From an uncultured Mycoplasmatota bacterium (lineage in GTDB: Bacteria > Bacillota_I > Bacilli_A > RF39 > UBA660), in contig URNW01000003.1 of the NCBI GenBank assembly GCA_900549285.1, positions 23,204-87,203 of the forward strand: DNA of 64,000 nucleotides, given 5' to 3'. Shown here piece by piece: positions 9,588 through 19,048 of this stretch (positions within the stretch are counted from its first letter, which is position 1; each line of letters begins with the position of its first letter). The notes below the pieces were generated by a model. It was given only the letters and a program-made list of their open reading frames with translations. It was not told the DNA's origin and searched no databases. Position numbers and translations under genes: made by a program.

Positions 9588-10676
9588 TTATAATGTTTCA
9601 ATAGCATCTTGGTTTTGAGCATTTAAATGAAACAAATCTTCATCTAGAATAACTCCCTGAATTGCTAAATAACTTCTCAAATATTTAGTTGGATTATTTA
9701 AAGTAAAATTACCATCTAATGTTTTTTGATAAATTGTATTAACTTGGGGTTTATTATTATCATCAACATAAAATTCACAAATTTCCATAATTTCTCTTTG
9801 AAAACGTCCCAACTTTGCACTCATATATCCTTTAACATATATACCAATCTGTACATATCTATGAATAGTAGTAACAAACTGTTCTACATCAATATTAGAT
9901 TCAATTAAACTATACATACGCATTGGAATCAAAGCAGCTTTATCGGAGTGAATAGTAGATATAATATGATGTCCAGAAGAAATAGAGTTACGTACAGCCA
10001 TAACAGCCTCAGCACTACGAACCTCAGACAATAATATCCAAATAGGATTTTGTCTCATACAAGTAACTAAAACATCAGAATAACTAGCAATGTTATTTGT
10101 TTTCATAGCAACAATATCTCTATGAGGAAAGATTCGATCTAAGTGTAACTCTAAAGTATCCTCTATTGTAATAATTTTTTCATTCTCTTTTGTTGTACTT
10201 GCTAAATATTTAACTAGCTCTGTCTTACCACTACCAGTTTCACCACTAACAATAATATTAGCATGTCCTTGAACGCAATTAAGAAGAAAATCTAACAAAT
10301 CAGCACTAACATATTCTTCATTCAACAATTTCTCACGATTAAGTCTAATTTTAGCTGGTGTTTTACGAATAACCAAAGCAATTCCATTAGTAGCAATTGA
10401 ATCATGAACGAAATTAAGACGCAACTCAGTTGATTCAGCATCTAAAAAAGGATGCGCCATATTGAATGTTTTTCCCATAACATTAGAACATTGGAAAGCT
10501 AATTTTTCAATTAAAGCATTATTGATTTCTGGTCTTTCTACTCGATAAACCCCTTTAGATAAGCTTTTCAACCATAGCTGACCTCCATTAGTATATGAAA
10601 TATCAGTTATATCATCAATATCAATAAATTCTTTTAATGGTCCAAAGTCTATTTGTGAGAATATAGCATCATTCAT
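9588..10676 (-). CDS. TadA/VirB11-type secretion ATPase
   Basis: A 362-residue ATPase of the T2SS/T4SS GspE-VirB11 superfamily, CpaF/TadA branch. Walker A GETGSGKT is at residues 145-152, followed by TIEDTLEL (Asp box) and a Walker B-like stretch CMRQNPIWILLSEVRSAEA with conserved Glu and Arg. The His box SSGHHIISTIHS is complete. The N-terminal domain is short, about 110 residues, as in CpaF. It should power assembly or secretion through the two platform proteins encoded next. The ribosome site is AAGGAGGTG. The PD of the usual RPDxIIVGE Walker B is PI here. Confidence 0.85.
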   Translation of the reverse strand: MNDAIFSQIDFGPLKEFIDIDDITDISYTNGGQLWLKSLSKGVYRVERPEINNALIEKLAFQCSNVMGKTFNMAHPFLDAESTELRLNFVHDSIATNGIALVIRKTPAKIRLNREKLLNEEYVSADLLDFLLNCVQGHANIIVSGETGSGKTELVKYLASTTKENEKIITIEDTLELHLDRIFPHRDIVAMKTNNIASYSDVLVTCMRQNPIWILLSEVRSAEAVMAVRNSISSGHHIISTIHSDKAALIPMRMYSLIESNIDVEQFVTTIHRYVQIGIYVKGYMSAKLGRFQREIMEICEFYVDDNNKPQVNTIYQKTLDGNFTLNNPTKYLRSYLAIQGVILDEDLFHLNAQNQDAIETL

Positions 10677-10710
10677 ATAAGCACCTCCTTTTTATTTATT
10701 CTTTTTATCT

Positions 10711-11550
10711 TTATTCATTTGTATTTGTATTAGAATTATTATTGTCATTTACAGTACTAGATGTATTAGCATCAGGAATTTCTTGAGCATAAGTTCTAAT
10801 TAAATTTCTCAAATATTGACTAGAAACAGCCGTTTCACCAGGATTACTACTATAAGAAGCATTTCTTGGAACTGGTATTAATTCAAGCCCACTAATATAA
10901 TTAGCTACACTAAGTAATTGAAATAAATCATCAGGGACCGCAAACAATAATTCAGCTGGAGTAGCAACATCACTAGTTAAGAATACACTAACTCCTTTAT
11001 TATCACGAACATCTTTAATCTCAATACTTTCAATCAATTTTCCAAATACTATTTTACCATCTACTGTCATTTTTACATATAAATCAATATAATCTCCAGG
11101 GTACATTGAATTACCATATGTTGTATGAATATCAACAGCCATTGAAAATAAAGTATAACCATCAGGTATATTTTTAGTTGGATCATTTGGTGCTGAACTA
11201 CAAGAAACTACTTGCTCCTGATAAAAAAGAGCTCCAGATGGAACGCTAGTTCCATAAGTAACACACTTCGGATCAGTAGTATTTACTATAGCAGACATAT
11301 CCGTAATCACATTCTTATTATTAGAAATAAAATCTTTAAGAATGGGTTTTGTTGTAATCATTTCCTGAGTAATCTCTGATGTAGCAGTAATTGTCTGTTT
11401 AGAAACAGGAACATTAACTGTTGAAATTGCTTGATCTACTCGGTAATTATAACCAACATATAAAACAACGATTCCTAATAACACACCAAGTATTGTAATA
11501 GTATTTTTATTTGACAAAAAACGTTTAATTGTCGTTACTATATTTCCCAT
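10711..11550 (-). CDS. CpaB/RcpC-like pilus assembly protein
   Basis: A 279-residue protein with one N-terminal TM (TITILGVLLGIVVLYVGYNY) and an extracytoplasmic region. TVNVPVSKQTITATSEITQEMI resembles an SAF domain, as in CpaB/RcpC/FlgA-type proteins. A pair of Cys (DPKCV and VVSCS) could form a disulfide. The tail is Asn/Ser-rich (NDNNNSNTNTNE). It lies between the TadE-like gene and the ATPase, which is where CpaB sits in many Tad loci. The assignment is from the SAF-like segment and context. Confidence 0.6.
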   Translation of the reverse strand: MGNIVTTIKRFLSNKNTITILGVLLGIVVLYVGYNYRVDQAISTVNVPVSKQTITATSEITQEMITTKPILKDFISNNKNVITDMSAIVNTTDPKCVTYGTSVPSGALFYQEQVVSCSSAPNDPTKNIPDGYTLFSMAVDIHTTYGNSMYPGDYIDLYVKMTVDGKIVFGKLIESIEIKDVRDNKGVSVFLTSDVATPAELLFAVPDDLFQLLSVANYISGLELIPVPRNASYSSNPGETAVSSQYLRNLIRTYAQEIPDANTSSTVNDNNNSNTNTNE

Positions 11551-11559
11551 TTTATCCTC

Positions 11560-11976
11560 CTAATTCTTATTGTATTCTTCAGCATGGATCTGAATAATAG
11601 CATCCACTCTAGAAATGGTATCATAACCATTAGCAGACACAAAATTAGCACCACTATTTGATTTAATTTCCACACTTACTTTAGGTGGAGCCTCATATAT
11701 AGCATAAAAATTAACTTCATAAGTATCATTAGTACCCATTGTTTCTGCAACTCTTCGAATAAATACTTCCATAAATTTCTCTTTATCTATTTTAATCTCA
11801 TTATAATCACGATAATAAGCATAATCAACTGAATCTAACATTGAAGCCTCAGCTATTTCTCTTATCGCATAACTATCTTGGGTAGTGTTAGTTGTTATGC
11901 CCTGAACTGAGATCATAAGACCAACAATTGCAACACCCATAACAACTAACCAATATCCCCAATATGAACTTTGCAT
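11560..11976 (-). CDS. Single-TM extracytoplasmic protein of the Tad-like cluster (TadE/pseudopilin-like)
   Basis: A 138-residue protein with a TM at residues 6-26 (GYWLVVMGVAIVGLMISVQG), then an exported mostly beta/alpha domain with no Cys. The N-terminal helix followed by a compact domain resembles TadE/TadF minor pilins and other pseudopilins. I cannot see a clear prepilin peptidase site, and no such peptidase is encoded in the window. The ribosome site is GGGGAG. The function is inferred from position between the large secreted protein and the CpaB-like gene. Confidence 0.55.
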   Translation of the reverse strand: MQSSYWGYWLVVMGVAIVGLMISVQGITTNTTQDSYAIREIAEASMLDSVDYAYYRDYNEIKIDKEKFMEVFIRRVAETMGTNDTYEVNFYAIYEAPPKVSVEIKSNSGANFVSANGYDTISRVDAIIQIHAEEYNKN

Positions 11977-11993
11977 AACTTAACTCCCCTTTC

Positions 11994-14900
11994 CTATTTC
12001 CAAGATGGACCAATCATATCTTCTTCAGATATACCTTTATCCCATATAGAGAAATATTCAAAATTGTCATCACTTTCTGTTCTATAATGATTACCCATTA
12101 TTAAACTACGATTATTAACAATTTCTAAATTACTTCCAAATGTTTTACCTTCATAAGAAATCACACCATCTAATAAATCACTAATGAAAGAACTGTAACA
12201 AGCGATTTCTTCATAACCATCTAACGCATAACAAGAAAGTGTACTATTAAGATATCCATTATTATAATCTTTTTCAGCTTCATCATTATACTCTTTTATA
12301 GCTCTAGCAGCACTAGGTGTAATTGTAACACTTAAAATTGGTGTTTCATCATAAATACTATTTCCAGCCTCTTCTATCTCATCAACTGTAGTAGCAGCCT
12401 TATCCGTTGCATCACGATTCCAGTTATATGAATTAGTACCATTAGGGAATAAATTATTTAAAGAAACTACTCGTTCAATTAATGAAGTTCCAGCATCACT
12501 ATCATAAATACATCCAGCTCCAATACAATCAGCTATACAGTCATCACCATAACATTCATAATCGCAATTTGGACCCTTACAATCCGCAAAACATTCATCA
12601 CCAGTACATTCAGTATCGAAATCACAGATAATTGTATCTTCATCTGTAATACCCATATTAACTAGATAAGCACATGCGTATTGAACATTTCCATCTTTAT
12701 CAACAAAGTCTCCATACTCTTCTTTATTGATAACGGCATTTTTACCACCAATTAATCGACCAAGTTTACCATTTTGATCATAGTATTCACCTAAATCAGT
12801 CATATTAACGGTATATTTATACATTCCTCTTTCAGTACTTAAACTAACAGGTAATTTATTTTCTAATGCAATAGCATCATCACGTTTTTCTCCTTCATCA
12901 GCACTTATAATTTCACCACTAGGATAAACATTATAGAACAATGTAGACGGTTTATAATTAGCTTCTATAGTAGAAGTAACCTTTTTATAACGAGCATCAG
13001 ATATTTCTTGAGTACTTTCCTTTTTATTTGTTCCACAGCCATCAGTATCACAATAAACATAACTTATAGGAGTATATTTTGTAGATGAAGAAGTTGATTT
13101 AGAACATCTATCATATTGAAGTCCTTTTAATTCTGCTTGAGATTCAGAACCATTACTAGAAACATTAGAATTACAATACCACTCAGTAGTATCTTTTCCA
13201 GAAACAGAGGCATCCATACTTCCATAATCATTAGCTAAATCTGCCAAATAATCCTCTTCATAATCATAGTATACTTCTGGTTCATACTCAATTTCAGTTT
13301 CCCATTCTGAGCAAGAATTATACTCTTTAATCGTGTTATCATATTCAGTTTTCAAACGTGATAAATTCCTACTTGCAGTATCAATTTTGTTTTGAATTTG
13401 CTCTTGGTAATCAGATTTTGTATTAACAGTATCTTTAGAATAAGTCGTAGTAGTACAACATCCACCATCTTCGTAAATTCTTTCATAAGTTACGCTATCT
13501 TCAACATCCTTAGAGCCATAAGTTACTTCCATAATACCAGTGGCAAGTTCAGAGTTACTATATTCTTTAGAAGCAAATCTACTCTCATTATAATAAGCCC
13601 AATTCCGTGCAGTTCCTTCTGTTTTCCAAGTACCATAATAACTCAACCAGTCTGTACAACCACTACAACAATGAGGATTTAAAACACCACATGTAGATTC
13701 TGAGCAAGCGCTACAAGCGGTTCCATAATCAGTTTCATATATTGTAGGTAATAAAGTAGTCCATTTATTATACTCATTCCACCAGTAGGCCATCTCATAT
13801 TGAATATCTAACATATCCTTATTATACAAGTCTCTATCAATCGTATTAGTATAACATGTTTTGGTTCCTTCAACCGCAGCACTAAATGTAAAGTATCTAC
13901 CTGCATTTACAAGTTTAGCAGTAGGCATAGTCATTGTATAATCTTCTTTACAAGAAACAACACAATACTTATTTTGTTCTAATGTATAAGAATTTCCTTC
14001 GTCATCCACTGCCCCAGGAACTGAGCCTTTATCAGCAGCGCCTTTATCACCATTACGATCTACCTGTCCATCAATTTGGCTAACAAAACAAGCGTAAACT
14101 TCATCAGGTCCTTTTATATTAACATCATGATTATCTAATGGAGAAACAATCAAATTATTATCAGCATCACAGCAATCAAAATTATCAACAACTGTAGGGC
14201 ATTCTACTTCACAAACTGCTCCAAATTCTTCACAAGCATCATCATCTCCAAATGCACATTCTACTTCAAGTTCTGCACATTCACCACAATCAGCTTCTAA
14301 TAATTCTTGACATTCACTACTGCCAATATATCCAGATGCAATACAAGCCTCAATTAAATCATCACAATCACAAGCATCAATTAAATAAGTCTCATAAGAA
14401 CTTGTCCAAGGACTAGGATTTCCATCTGACTCATATACGCCCAAATATCTTTGTGCTTCTTTTTCACCAGAATACCAAACAACACCTACATATTTACTAT
14501 ACTCACCAAACTCAGAAGTAGTTGAAGTACCACCAATAGAATATTTAATAGGAGCTTGTCCACACTTTAATTTATTTATACTATTATTAGTTGTAGATTC
14601 ATAGCCTTCAAAATGGACTGTAATTTTAACTGTAGTTACACTATTTTCTTTAAAATATCCTAGTGCAACTAAATCTTGCCCTAAAATCGATTCGATCTCT
14701 CCTCTATTAGTCAAAATTGGTCCATTCTCTATTTCAATAGAAGAAATATAACCAGTTAATCCTTCATATTGAGTATTATTAGCATAACTAATTCCTGTAC
14801 CATTTGTACCTTTATTAATAATAAATTTATCATTTAAAGATAGATTAGAAACAACAATAGTATGAACTACATCTTTTTGAACAAATACACCATCATTTGT

Positions 14901-15797
14901 TTCAATCTTTTCAACTTCTGTTGCTTGTGGAAGAACAGAAGTAGTATCAATATCAGTAAGAGAACTTAAATTATTAACATACTCTGTAGCTTTTTGTAAT
15001 GCACTATAATAATAATTTTTAGCATTCGTCATAGCATTTCCACTCGTAGTGCCAAAATAATATTTTGGATGAGCACTAAAAGTACTACGTGGAGATAAAG
15101 ATCCAGCGTTTGCTGCACTAAGAGCACTATTTAAATTATCATAATAAGAAGAATTTTCTGTTAACCAAGTATTAACAGCTGTTAAATTAGAATAAAATGC
15201 TCCTTTATACTCCAAATTAGCAGTATTATATAAACCAAAAGTATACAAAAGTCCTCTAATTGCTACTAATCTTGAAAAATAATCTTCAATATTTGAACTA
15301 GGAGATCCTAATATTCCATGATCTACTAAAACACTCATAACTGCAACGTCAAAAGCCTTTACTTTAACACTAGAAGAACTGTCTAATAAAAATCTTTCAG
15401 CATATAAAGGATTATATCCTTCATATTGTGCATCTAAACAAAATAAAGCTGATCCAACATATTTATCATAATAAGAAGAAAAATAACCATTGTTAACCGT
15501 AGAGCCATTAACAACATATTTTATCCCAATATCTCTATAATAGTTAGTAGGATTACCTTTAGCAGTATATCTGTTATTTGTTCCAACTATAACTTTAGAA
15601 GTATTAGTTGCAGATTTTAATTGACTAATAACGCCCTTTGCAGATAATATATTACCATTTTTTGTTGAACGACACTGCTCAGAACCATAGCCATCACAAC
15701 TTGCAGGACTATTTGCAAAAGCGGATGCAGATGGTGCCAAAATAACGAATAATAATAAGGTAATAATAAACAAACTAGCATTCTTTAACTTTTTCAT
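11994..15797 (-). CDS. Large secreted Cys-rich protein of the Tad-like cluster
   Basis: A 1267-residue exported protein. A signal peptide occupies residues 1-27 (SLFIITLLLFVILAPSASAFA). The N-terminal third is Ser/Asn/Tyr-rich. The middle (about 475-560) is acidic and Cys-rich (CDCDDLIEAC, CGECAELEVEC). Residues 1064-1099 hold four tandem nine-residue Cys units. There is no LPXTG motif or C-terminal TM, so it is either released or assembled onto the apparatus. It overlaps the upstream gene by 4 bases (ATGA) and has its own AGGAG site. A pilus-tip adhesin or major secreted substrate is plausible. I do not recognise a named domain with confidence. Confidence 0.7.
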   Translation of the reverse strand: MKKLKNASLFIITLLLFVILAPSASAFANSPASCDGYGSEQCRSTKNGNILSAKGVISQLKSATNTSKVIVGTNNRYTAKGNPTNYYRDIGIKYVVNGSTVNNGYFSSYYDKYVGSALFCLDAQYEGYNPLYAERFLLDSSSSVKVKAFDVAVMSVLVDHGILGSPSSNIEDYFSRLVAIRGLLYTFGLYNTANLEYKGAFYSNLTAVNTWLTENSSYYDNLNSALSAANAGSLSPRSTFSAHPKYYFGTTSGNAMTNAKNYYYSALQKATEYVNNLSSLTDIDTTSVLPQATEVEKIETNDGVFVQKDVVHTIVVSNLSLNDKFIINKGTNGTGISYANNTQYEGLTGYISSIEIENGPILTNRGEIESILGQDLVALGYFKENSVTTVKITVHFEGYESTTNNSINKLKCGQAPIKYSIGGTSTTSEFGEYSKYVGVVWYSGEKEAQRYLGVYESDGNPSPWTSSYETYLIDACDCDDLIEACIASGYIGSSECQELLEADCGECAELEVECAFGDDDACEEFGAVCEVECPTVVDNFDCCDADNNLIVSPLDNHDVNIKGPDEVYACFVSQIDGQVDRNGDKGAADKGSVPGAVDDEGNSYTLEQNKYCVVSCKEDYTMTMPTAKLVNAGRYFTFSAAVEGTKTCYTNTIDRDLYNKDMLDIQYEMAYWWNEYNKWTTLLPTIYETDYGTACSACSESTCGVLNPHCCSGCTDWLSYYGTWKTEGTARNWAYYNESRFASKEYSNSELATGIMEVTYGSKDVEDSVTYERIYEDGGCCTTTTYSKDTVNTKSDYQEQIQNKIDTASRNLSRLKTEYDNTIKEYNSCSEWETEIEYEPEVYYDYEEDYLADLANDYGSMDASVSGKDTTEWYCNSNVSSNGSESQAELKGLQYDRCSKSTSSSTKYTPISYVYCDTDGCGTNKKESTQEISDARYKKVTSTIEANYKPSTLFYNVYPSGEIISADEGEKRDDAIALENKLPVSLSTERGMYKYTVNMTDLGEYYDQNGKLGRLIGGKNAVINKEEYGDFVDKDGNVQYACAYLVNMGITDEDTIICDFDTECTGDECFADCKGPNCDYECYGDDCIADCIGAGCIYDSDAGTSLIERVVSLNNLFPNGTNSYNWNRDATDKAATTVDEIEEAGNSIYDETPILSVTITPSAARAIKEYNDEAEKDYNNGYLNSTLSCYALDGYEEIACYSSFISDLLDGVISYEGKTFGSNLEIVNNRSLIMGNHYRTESDDNFEYFSIWDKGISEEDMIGPSWK
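12501..12608 (-). repeat. Four tandem 9-residue Cys repeats
   Basis: Within the large secreted protein, CTGDECFAD, CKGPNCDYE, CYGDDCIAD and CIGAGCIYD follow each other without gaps. All fit CxGxxCxx[DE]. Eight Cys in 36 residues suggests a disulfide-knotted or metal-binding rod. Confidence 0.85.
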
Positions 15798-16564
15798 ACT
15801 ATCTTACTCCTTTGTTTTCTAATTACCACATACGTAATCAATCCCCCAGCAGCAATTATTATAACTACAACTATTATAACAATGACCACATTATCTTTTA
15901 AAAACTCAATAAATCCATTCTTTTCTTCTTCTGTAACTGGATTTTTTTCTGTTCCATCAGCATTTAACTTACCTGCTTTATATTCTTCAGCTAATCTTAA
16001 AAAATCTTCATATGAAATATTATCAATAGAAACAGATAAATATTCATGACATAAATAGAAATCTTCAATCCCATCACAAATAGCTGTCTCACTATAATTA
16101 TTATACAGAGGTGTAGTTAAATAAGTCGTATAAAGTTTTGTATCAGGGCAATTAGTAGATGTAGAACTATAAATCTCTATAGTATAATTAGTACTATAAA
16201 TATAAACAGCTTCATCAAATGATATTACTCCATCTACTGCATCTGAATAAGTATAAGTAGTAGACTGATTAGTAGATTGATTAGTAACTACAACATATAA
16301 ATCTTCTGTAATATTTCTAATGTATATTCTAAAATAAGACTTTTTAGGGACATAATTTTCTTGTTCCTCATCTGTTAATCCATCTGGCGGATTAAATCCT
16401 TCATCTACAGTAATTTCTTTTTCTATAACTTCATAGTCAACACCCACATTTGCAGCCAAACTATTTAGCTCATTTGTCTCAGTAACATCACACGCTGCAT
16501 AAGCATAAGTACTACTGGCTAAAAACAAAAGTAATGCAAAACTAAAAGCTTTCAATTTCCTCAT
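15794..16564 (-). CDS. Membrane-anchored exported protein, first gene of the Tad-like cluster
   Basis: A 256-residue protein with a signal peptide (MRKLKAFSFALLLFLASSTYAYA), an exported Ser/Thr/Tyr-rich domain with several Cys, a charged linker (GTEKNPVTEEEKNG) and one C-terminal TM (VVIVIIVVVIIIAAGGLITYVVI) followed by RKQRSK. There is no sortase motif before the TM. The frame also has an ATG at 16582, but the promoter's -10 ends about 7 bases before it. I therefore place the start at 16564, which follows GAGGTTGG. Its role is unknown. The position suggests a surface partner of the large Cys-rich protein. Confidence 0.7.
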   Translation of the reverse strand: MRKLKAFSFALLLFLASSTYAYAACDVTETNELNSLAANVGVDYEVIEKEITVDEGFNPPDGLTDEEQENYVPKKSYFRIYIRNITEDLYVVVTNQSTNQSTTYTYSDAVDGVISFDEAVYIYSTNYTIEIYSSTSTNCPDTKLYTTYLTTPLYNNYSETAICDGIEDFYLCHEYLSVSIDNISYEDFLRLAEEYKAGKLNADGTEKNPVTEEEKNGFIEFLKDNVVIVIIVVVIIIAAGGLITYVVIRKQRSKIV

Positions 16565-16589
16565 AGTATACACCAACCTCATAATTTAA

Positions 16590-16618
16590 ATTATAACATG
16601 GCTCAATCATTTTTTCAA
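16590..16618 (-). promoter_or_regulatory. Promoter of the Tad-like operon
   Basis: TTGAAA, 17 bases, TATAAT on the minus strand, directly upstream of the first gene of the cluster. It also fixes the start at 16564. Confidence 0.8.
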
Positions 16619-16630
16619 TAAAAATAACGC

Positions 16631-16657
16631 AAAAAGAAGCCATCATAAAGCTTCTTT
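16631..16657 (-). terminator. Terminator after the YfcC-type gene
   Basis: On the minus strand, AGAAGC and GCTTCT pair around a 9-base loop and are followed by TTTTTG. Confidence 0.75.
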
Positions 16658-18095
16658 AAATAATAGTCATTAGAATAAAAATTACTAATAAACAAATAAA
16701 CATTCCAAGTAAAAATCTCCATATATATTTTAACCAATCACTAAATTTAACTTTTAATGAAACAAGTCCAATTCCTAAAATCATACTAGTTGGAATAAAG
16801 AATTGTACAAATCCATATAAAGAAGTAAAAATAGTATAAACAGGTCCCATATAATCAACATATTCAACTGGTAAATATGATCCCATAACCCAACCTGTAA
16901 ATCCTAAATCTGTATGGAAAATATTAAGTAATAAAGATGATAAAGTCATAGTTGCAATATTAAAGCTATCTGTTAAAGTAAGTAATTTATTTACGATAGT
17001 AGCCATATAAGTTGATTGATAAACTACAATCATTAACATATATGCACCAACTATACATAAAGATGGAAGAATAAGTTTTTTAATTCCATTTATCACTGCC
17101 TCAATAAAATCATTCATTTTAAAACGATAACATAAAGCAAGAATAATAGTAAACAACATTAAAAATGCACTAATGGTAATATTATTCCATGAACCTAAAG
17201 CAGTAATACCAGTTCCAAGTAAATCTTTAAAAATAAAGAACTCATTAGAACTTGATCCTATTTTAATATCCTCCGTAATCAAAGAGTGAAAATTATCAAA
17301 AGCTTCAATTCCAAAATTACCCTTCCAATTAACAAAGCCTAAAATACAAATTGCAAACAATACCACTCCTACTACTATAATTGGAATCATATTTTTAGTC
17401 TTTTTATTTCGCTCTTCTTCAACTTCAACTGAAAACAAATCAACCGTCAAAGCATCCTTTTCTACTTTACTCATATGAGTTAATATAAAGAAATTAAATA
17501 GTAATAAGCCGATTCCTAAAATTCCTCCTCGTACTAAAAGAGCTGGCATTTCATAAGGAGTACTTTGAGTATATCCTAAATAATAATTAAACATAGAAAT
17601 ACCATCTGTACCATAAGTAGCACCCATAACTCCTACTAAAATAGAACCAAATGTTGTAGCTAAAATTGTCATTTTATCAAATTTTAAACGGTTTAAAATT
17701 GAAATAATAAAAGGAACAAAAATTAATACAACAAAAGTCTGAGTAAGTAAACTAGTTAAAGCTGCTAAAATAATTGAAATAACCACTACTGCTACTTTTT
17801 TATGCTTAATTTTATGAGCAATTCCTGAGACAATTCTTTCATATGCTTGTGTTTTAGTAAGCACACCATAAAAAGCTCCAATTGCAAATAAAATCACAAT
17901 TTTATCTACTGCAAAAGATAAAGCATAATAAATAGTATAAGCAATATCATAGATTCCTAACCTAGCCATTCCTGTTGAAGAATAACCTGTTGAAGTATAT
18001 CCTCCTGTTGGAATAACCCAAGAAAGAACAAATGCTAATACAACTAATATTAAAACACCTTTTAAAAGACCATACTTTTTTTCTTTTTTCTTCAT
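16656..18095 (-). CDS. YfcC/DcuC-superfamily membrane transporter
   Basis: A protein of about 479 residues with around a dozen hydrophobic helices. It resembles the YfcC family (C4-dicarboxylate anaerobic carrier superfamily, PF03606), whose members are mostly uncharacterised amino-acid or carboxylate carriers. Typical stretches are LSWVIPTGGY at the N-terminus, GAFYGVLTKTQAYERIV, LTQTFVVLIFVPFI and a C-terminal FFIPTSMILGIGLVSL. The frame opens at 18131, but MKKKEKKYG at 18095 follows GTTAGGAGGG and is the likely start. It is monocistronic with a terminator. The substrate cannot be read from the sequence. Confidence 0.85.
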   Translation of the reverse strand: MKKKEKKYGLLKGVLILVVLAFVLSWVIPTGGYTSTGYSSTGMARLGIYDIAYTIYYALSFAVDKIVILFAIGAFYGVLTKTQAYERIVSGIAHKIKHKKVAVVVISIILAALTSLLTQTFVVLIFVPFIISILNRLKFDKMTILATTFGSILVGVMGATYGTDGISMFNYYLGYTQSTPYEMPALLVRGGILGIGLLLFNFFILTHMSKVEKDALTVDLFSVEVEEERNKKTKNMIPIIVVGVVLFAICILGFVNWKGNFGIEAFDNFHSLITEDIKIGSSSNEFFIFKDLLGTGITALGSWNNITISAFLMLFTIILALCYRFKMNDFIEAVINGIKKLILPSLCIVGAYMLMIVVYQSTYMATIVNKLLTLTDSFNIATMTLSSLLLNIFHTDLGFTGWVMGSYLPVEYVDYMGPVYTIFTSLYGFVQFFIPTSMILGIGLVSLKVKFSDWLKYIWRFLLGMFICLLVIFILMTII

Positions 18096-18221
18096 AAATT
18101 CCCTCCTAACATTGATTATAATACAAATCATTTTAAAAAAAAAGAAAAAAGTGTTATTTTTCTATGAATTTTTTGTGAAAAATCATTTTAAAAAAGAAAA
18201 ATATTCTTTTCTTATCAAAAT

Positions 18222-18860
18222 CTAGTCTTTTTCCTTTAACTTTTCTATTTCTTCAACAGATAATCCAGTATATCCAGATATTTTATCTTTTGAAATGCCA
18301 TCTTTTAACATATTTTTAGCGATTTCCATTCTTTCTAATTCCACTGCATGATTCTTTGCAATTAACATATTCCATTTGTTTAGTTTCTCTTGTTTCTCTT
18401 CATCATTTACATATTTATGTATCCATTCATGTAATTCCATTAATAACTCATCCCCTTTGGCTATCTTTTCTCGCTCTTTCTCATCTTTTGTTCCAATAAA
18501 TTTCAACCATTTTTCTAAGACATTTTTAGTATAGTCTAACTCTCTTGCTTTGTCAATTTGCACTACCTTGACACAGAAACGATCTTTCCCTAATTTAATC
18601 TTTGAATTATGTTCACTAGTAATATAAAAATTCTCTATTACTTCTTCTCCTAAATCCAATTTGCTATTCTCTATAAAATTGATCTGAATTGTTTTTCCTA
18701 ATTCATAGTAATGTTCTCCTACTTCTAATTTATTGTGTAAATATCCCACTGGATATTCCAATATTTGTTCTAATAAAAATTCTAACTGTCTTCTATTATC
18801 TGGATTAGCAAATGTTTCTTTAAATAATAAATCATTCATTAACGTATCTTTATATTTCAT
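18222..18860 (-). CDS. PD-(D/E)XK nuclease-family transposase-like protein lacking its catalytic core, copy 2
   Basis: An open frame of 212 residues, clearly homologous to copy 1 at 6440-7190. It shares DTLMNDLLFKETFANPDNRRQLE, FCVKVVQIDKAREL, LEKWLKFI and the tail KNMLKDGISKDKISG. It jumps from NKLEV straight to GEHYYELGKT. The GDIIVEFDD...NIEAYTNF nuclease segment present in copy 1 is absent, an in-frame loss of about 50 residues. The family recruits PD-(D/E)XK nucleases of the Rpn/recombination-promoting type, so this product should be catalytically dead. The start at 18860 follows GGAAAGGG. It is probably a remnant that happens to remain open. Confidence 0.8.
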   Translation of the reverse strand: MKYKDTLMNDLLFKETFANPDNRRQLEFLLEQILEYPVGYLHNKLEVGEHYYELGKTIQINFIENSKLDLGEEVIENFYITSEHNSKIKLGKDRFCVKVVQIDKARELDYTKNVLEKWLKFIGTKDEKEREKIAKGDELLMELHEWIHKYVNDEEKQEKLNKWNMLIAKNHAVELERMEIAKNMLKDGISKDKISGYTGLSVEEIEKLKEKD

Positions 18861-18883
18861 ATATATTTCCCTTTCCTGCACCC

Positions 18884-18912
18884 AATATATAAGAAAAAGA
18901 AAAAAGAGTCAA
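18884..18912 (-). promoter_or_regulatory. Promoter of transposase-like copy 2
   Basis: TTGACT, 17 bases, TATATT on the minus strand, homologous to the element before copy 1. Confidence 0.55.
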
Positions 18913-19048
18913 ATAACCAATTTAATGTCATTCTCTAATCAAATCATATATTTTCATTAATAAAAAAGTGTTCTTTCATTTATCAAACTAACATATTTAG
19001 TAAAAATTAAAAAAAGACAAATTTTCATTCATCTTTTTTAAAATAATT

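Noticed and set aside
13392..13682. Opposite-strand open frames inside the large secreted protein, addA and others
   Set aside because: They mirror the coding strand, lack ribosome sites and show no protein-like features.
15420..15450. FCLDAQ in the large secreted protein as a thioester (TQXA-type) adhesin motif
   Set aside because: No matching TQxA or partner Gln block was visible, so the domain was not called.
15794..15880. C-terminal TM and basic tail of the first Tad-cluster gene as a sortase signal
   Set aside because: No LPXTG-, NPQTN- or NSETG-like pentapeptide precedes the helix.
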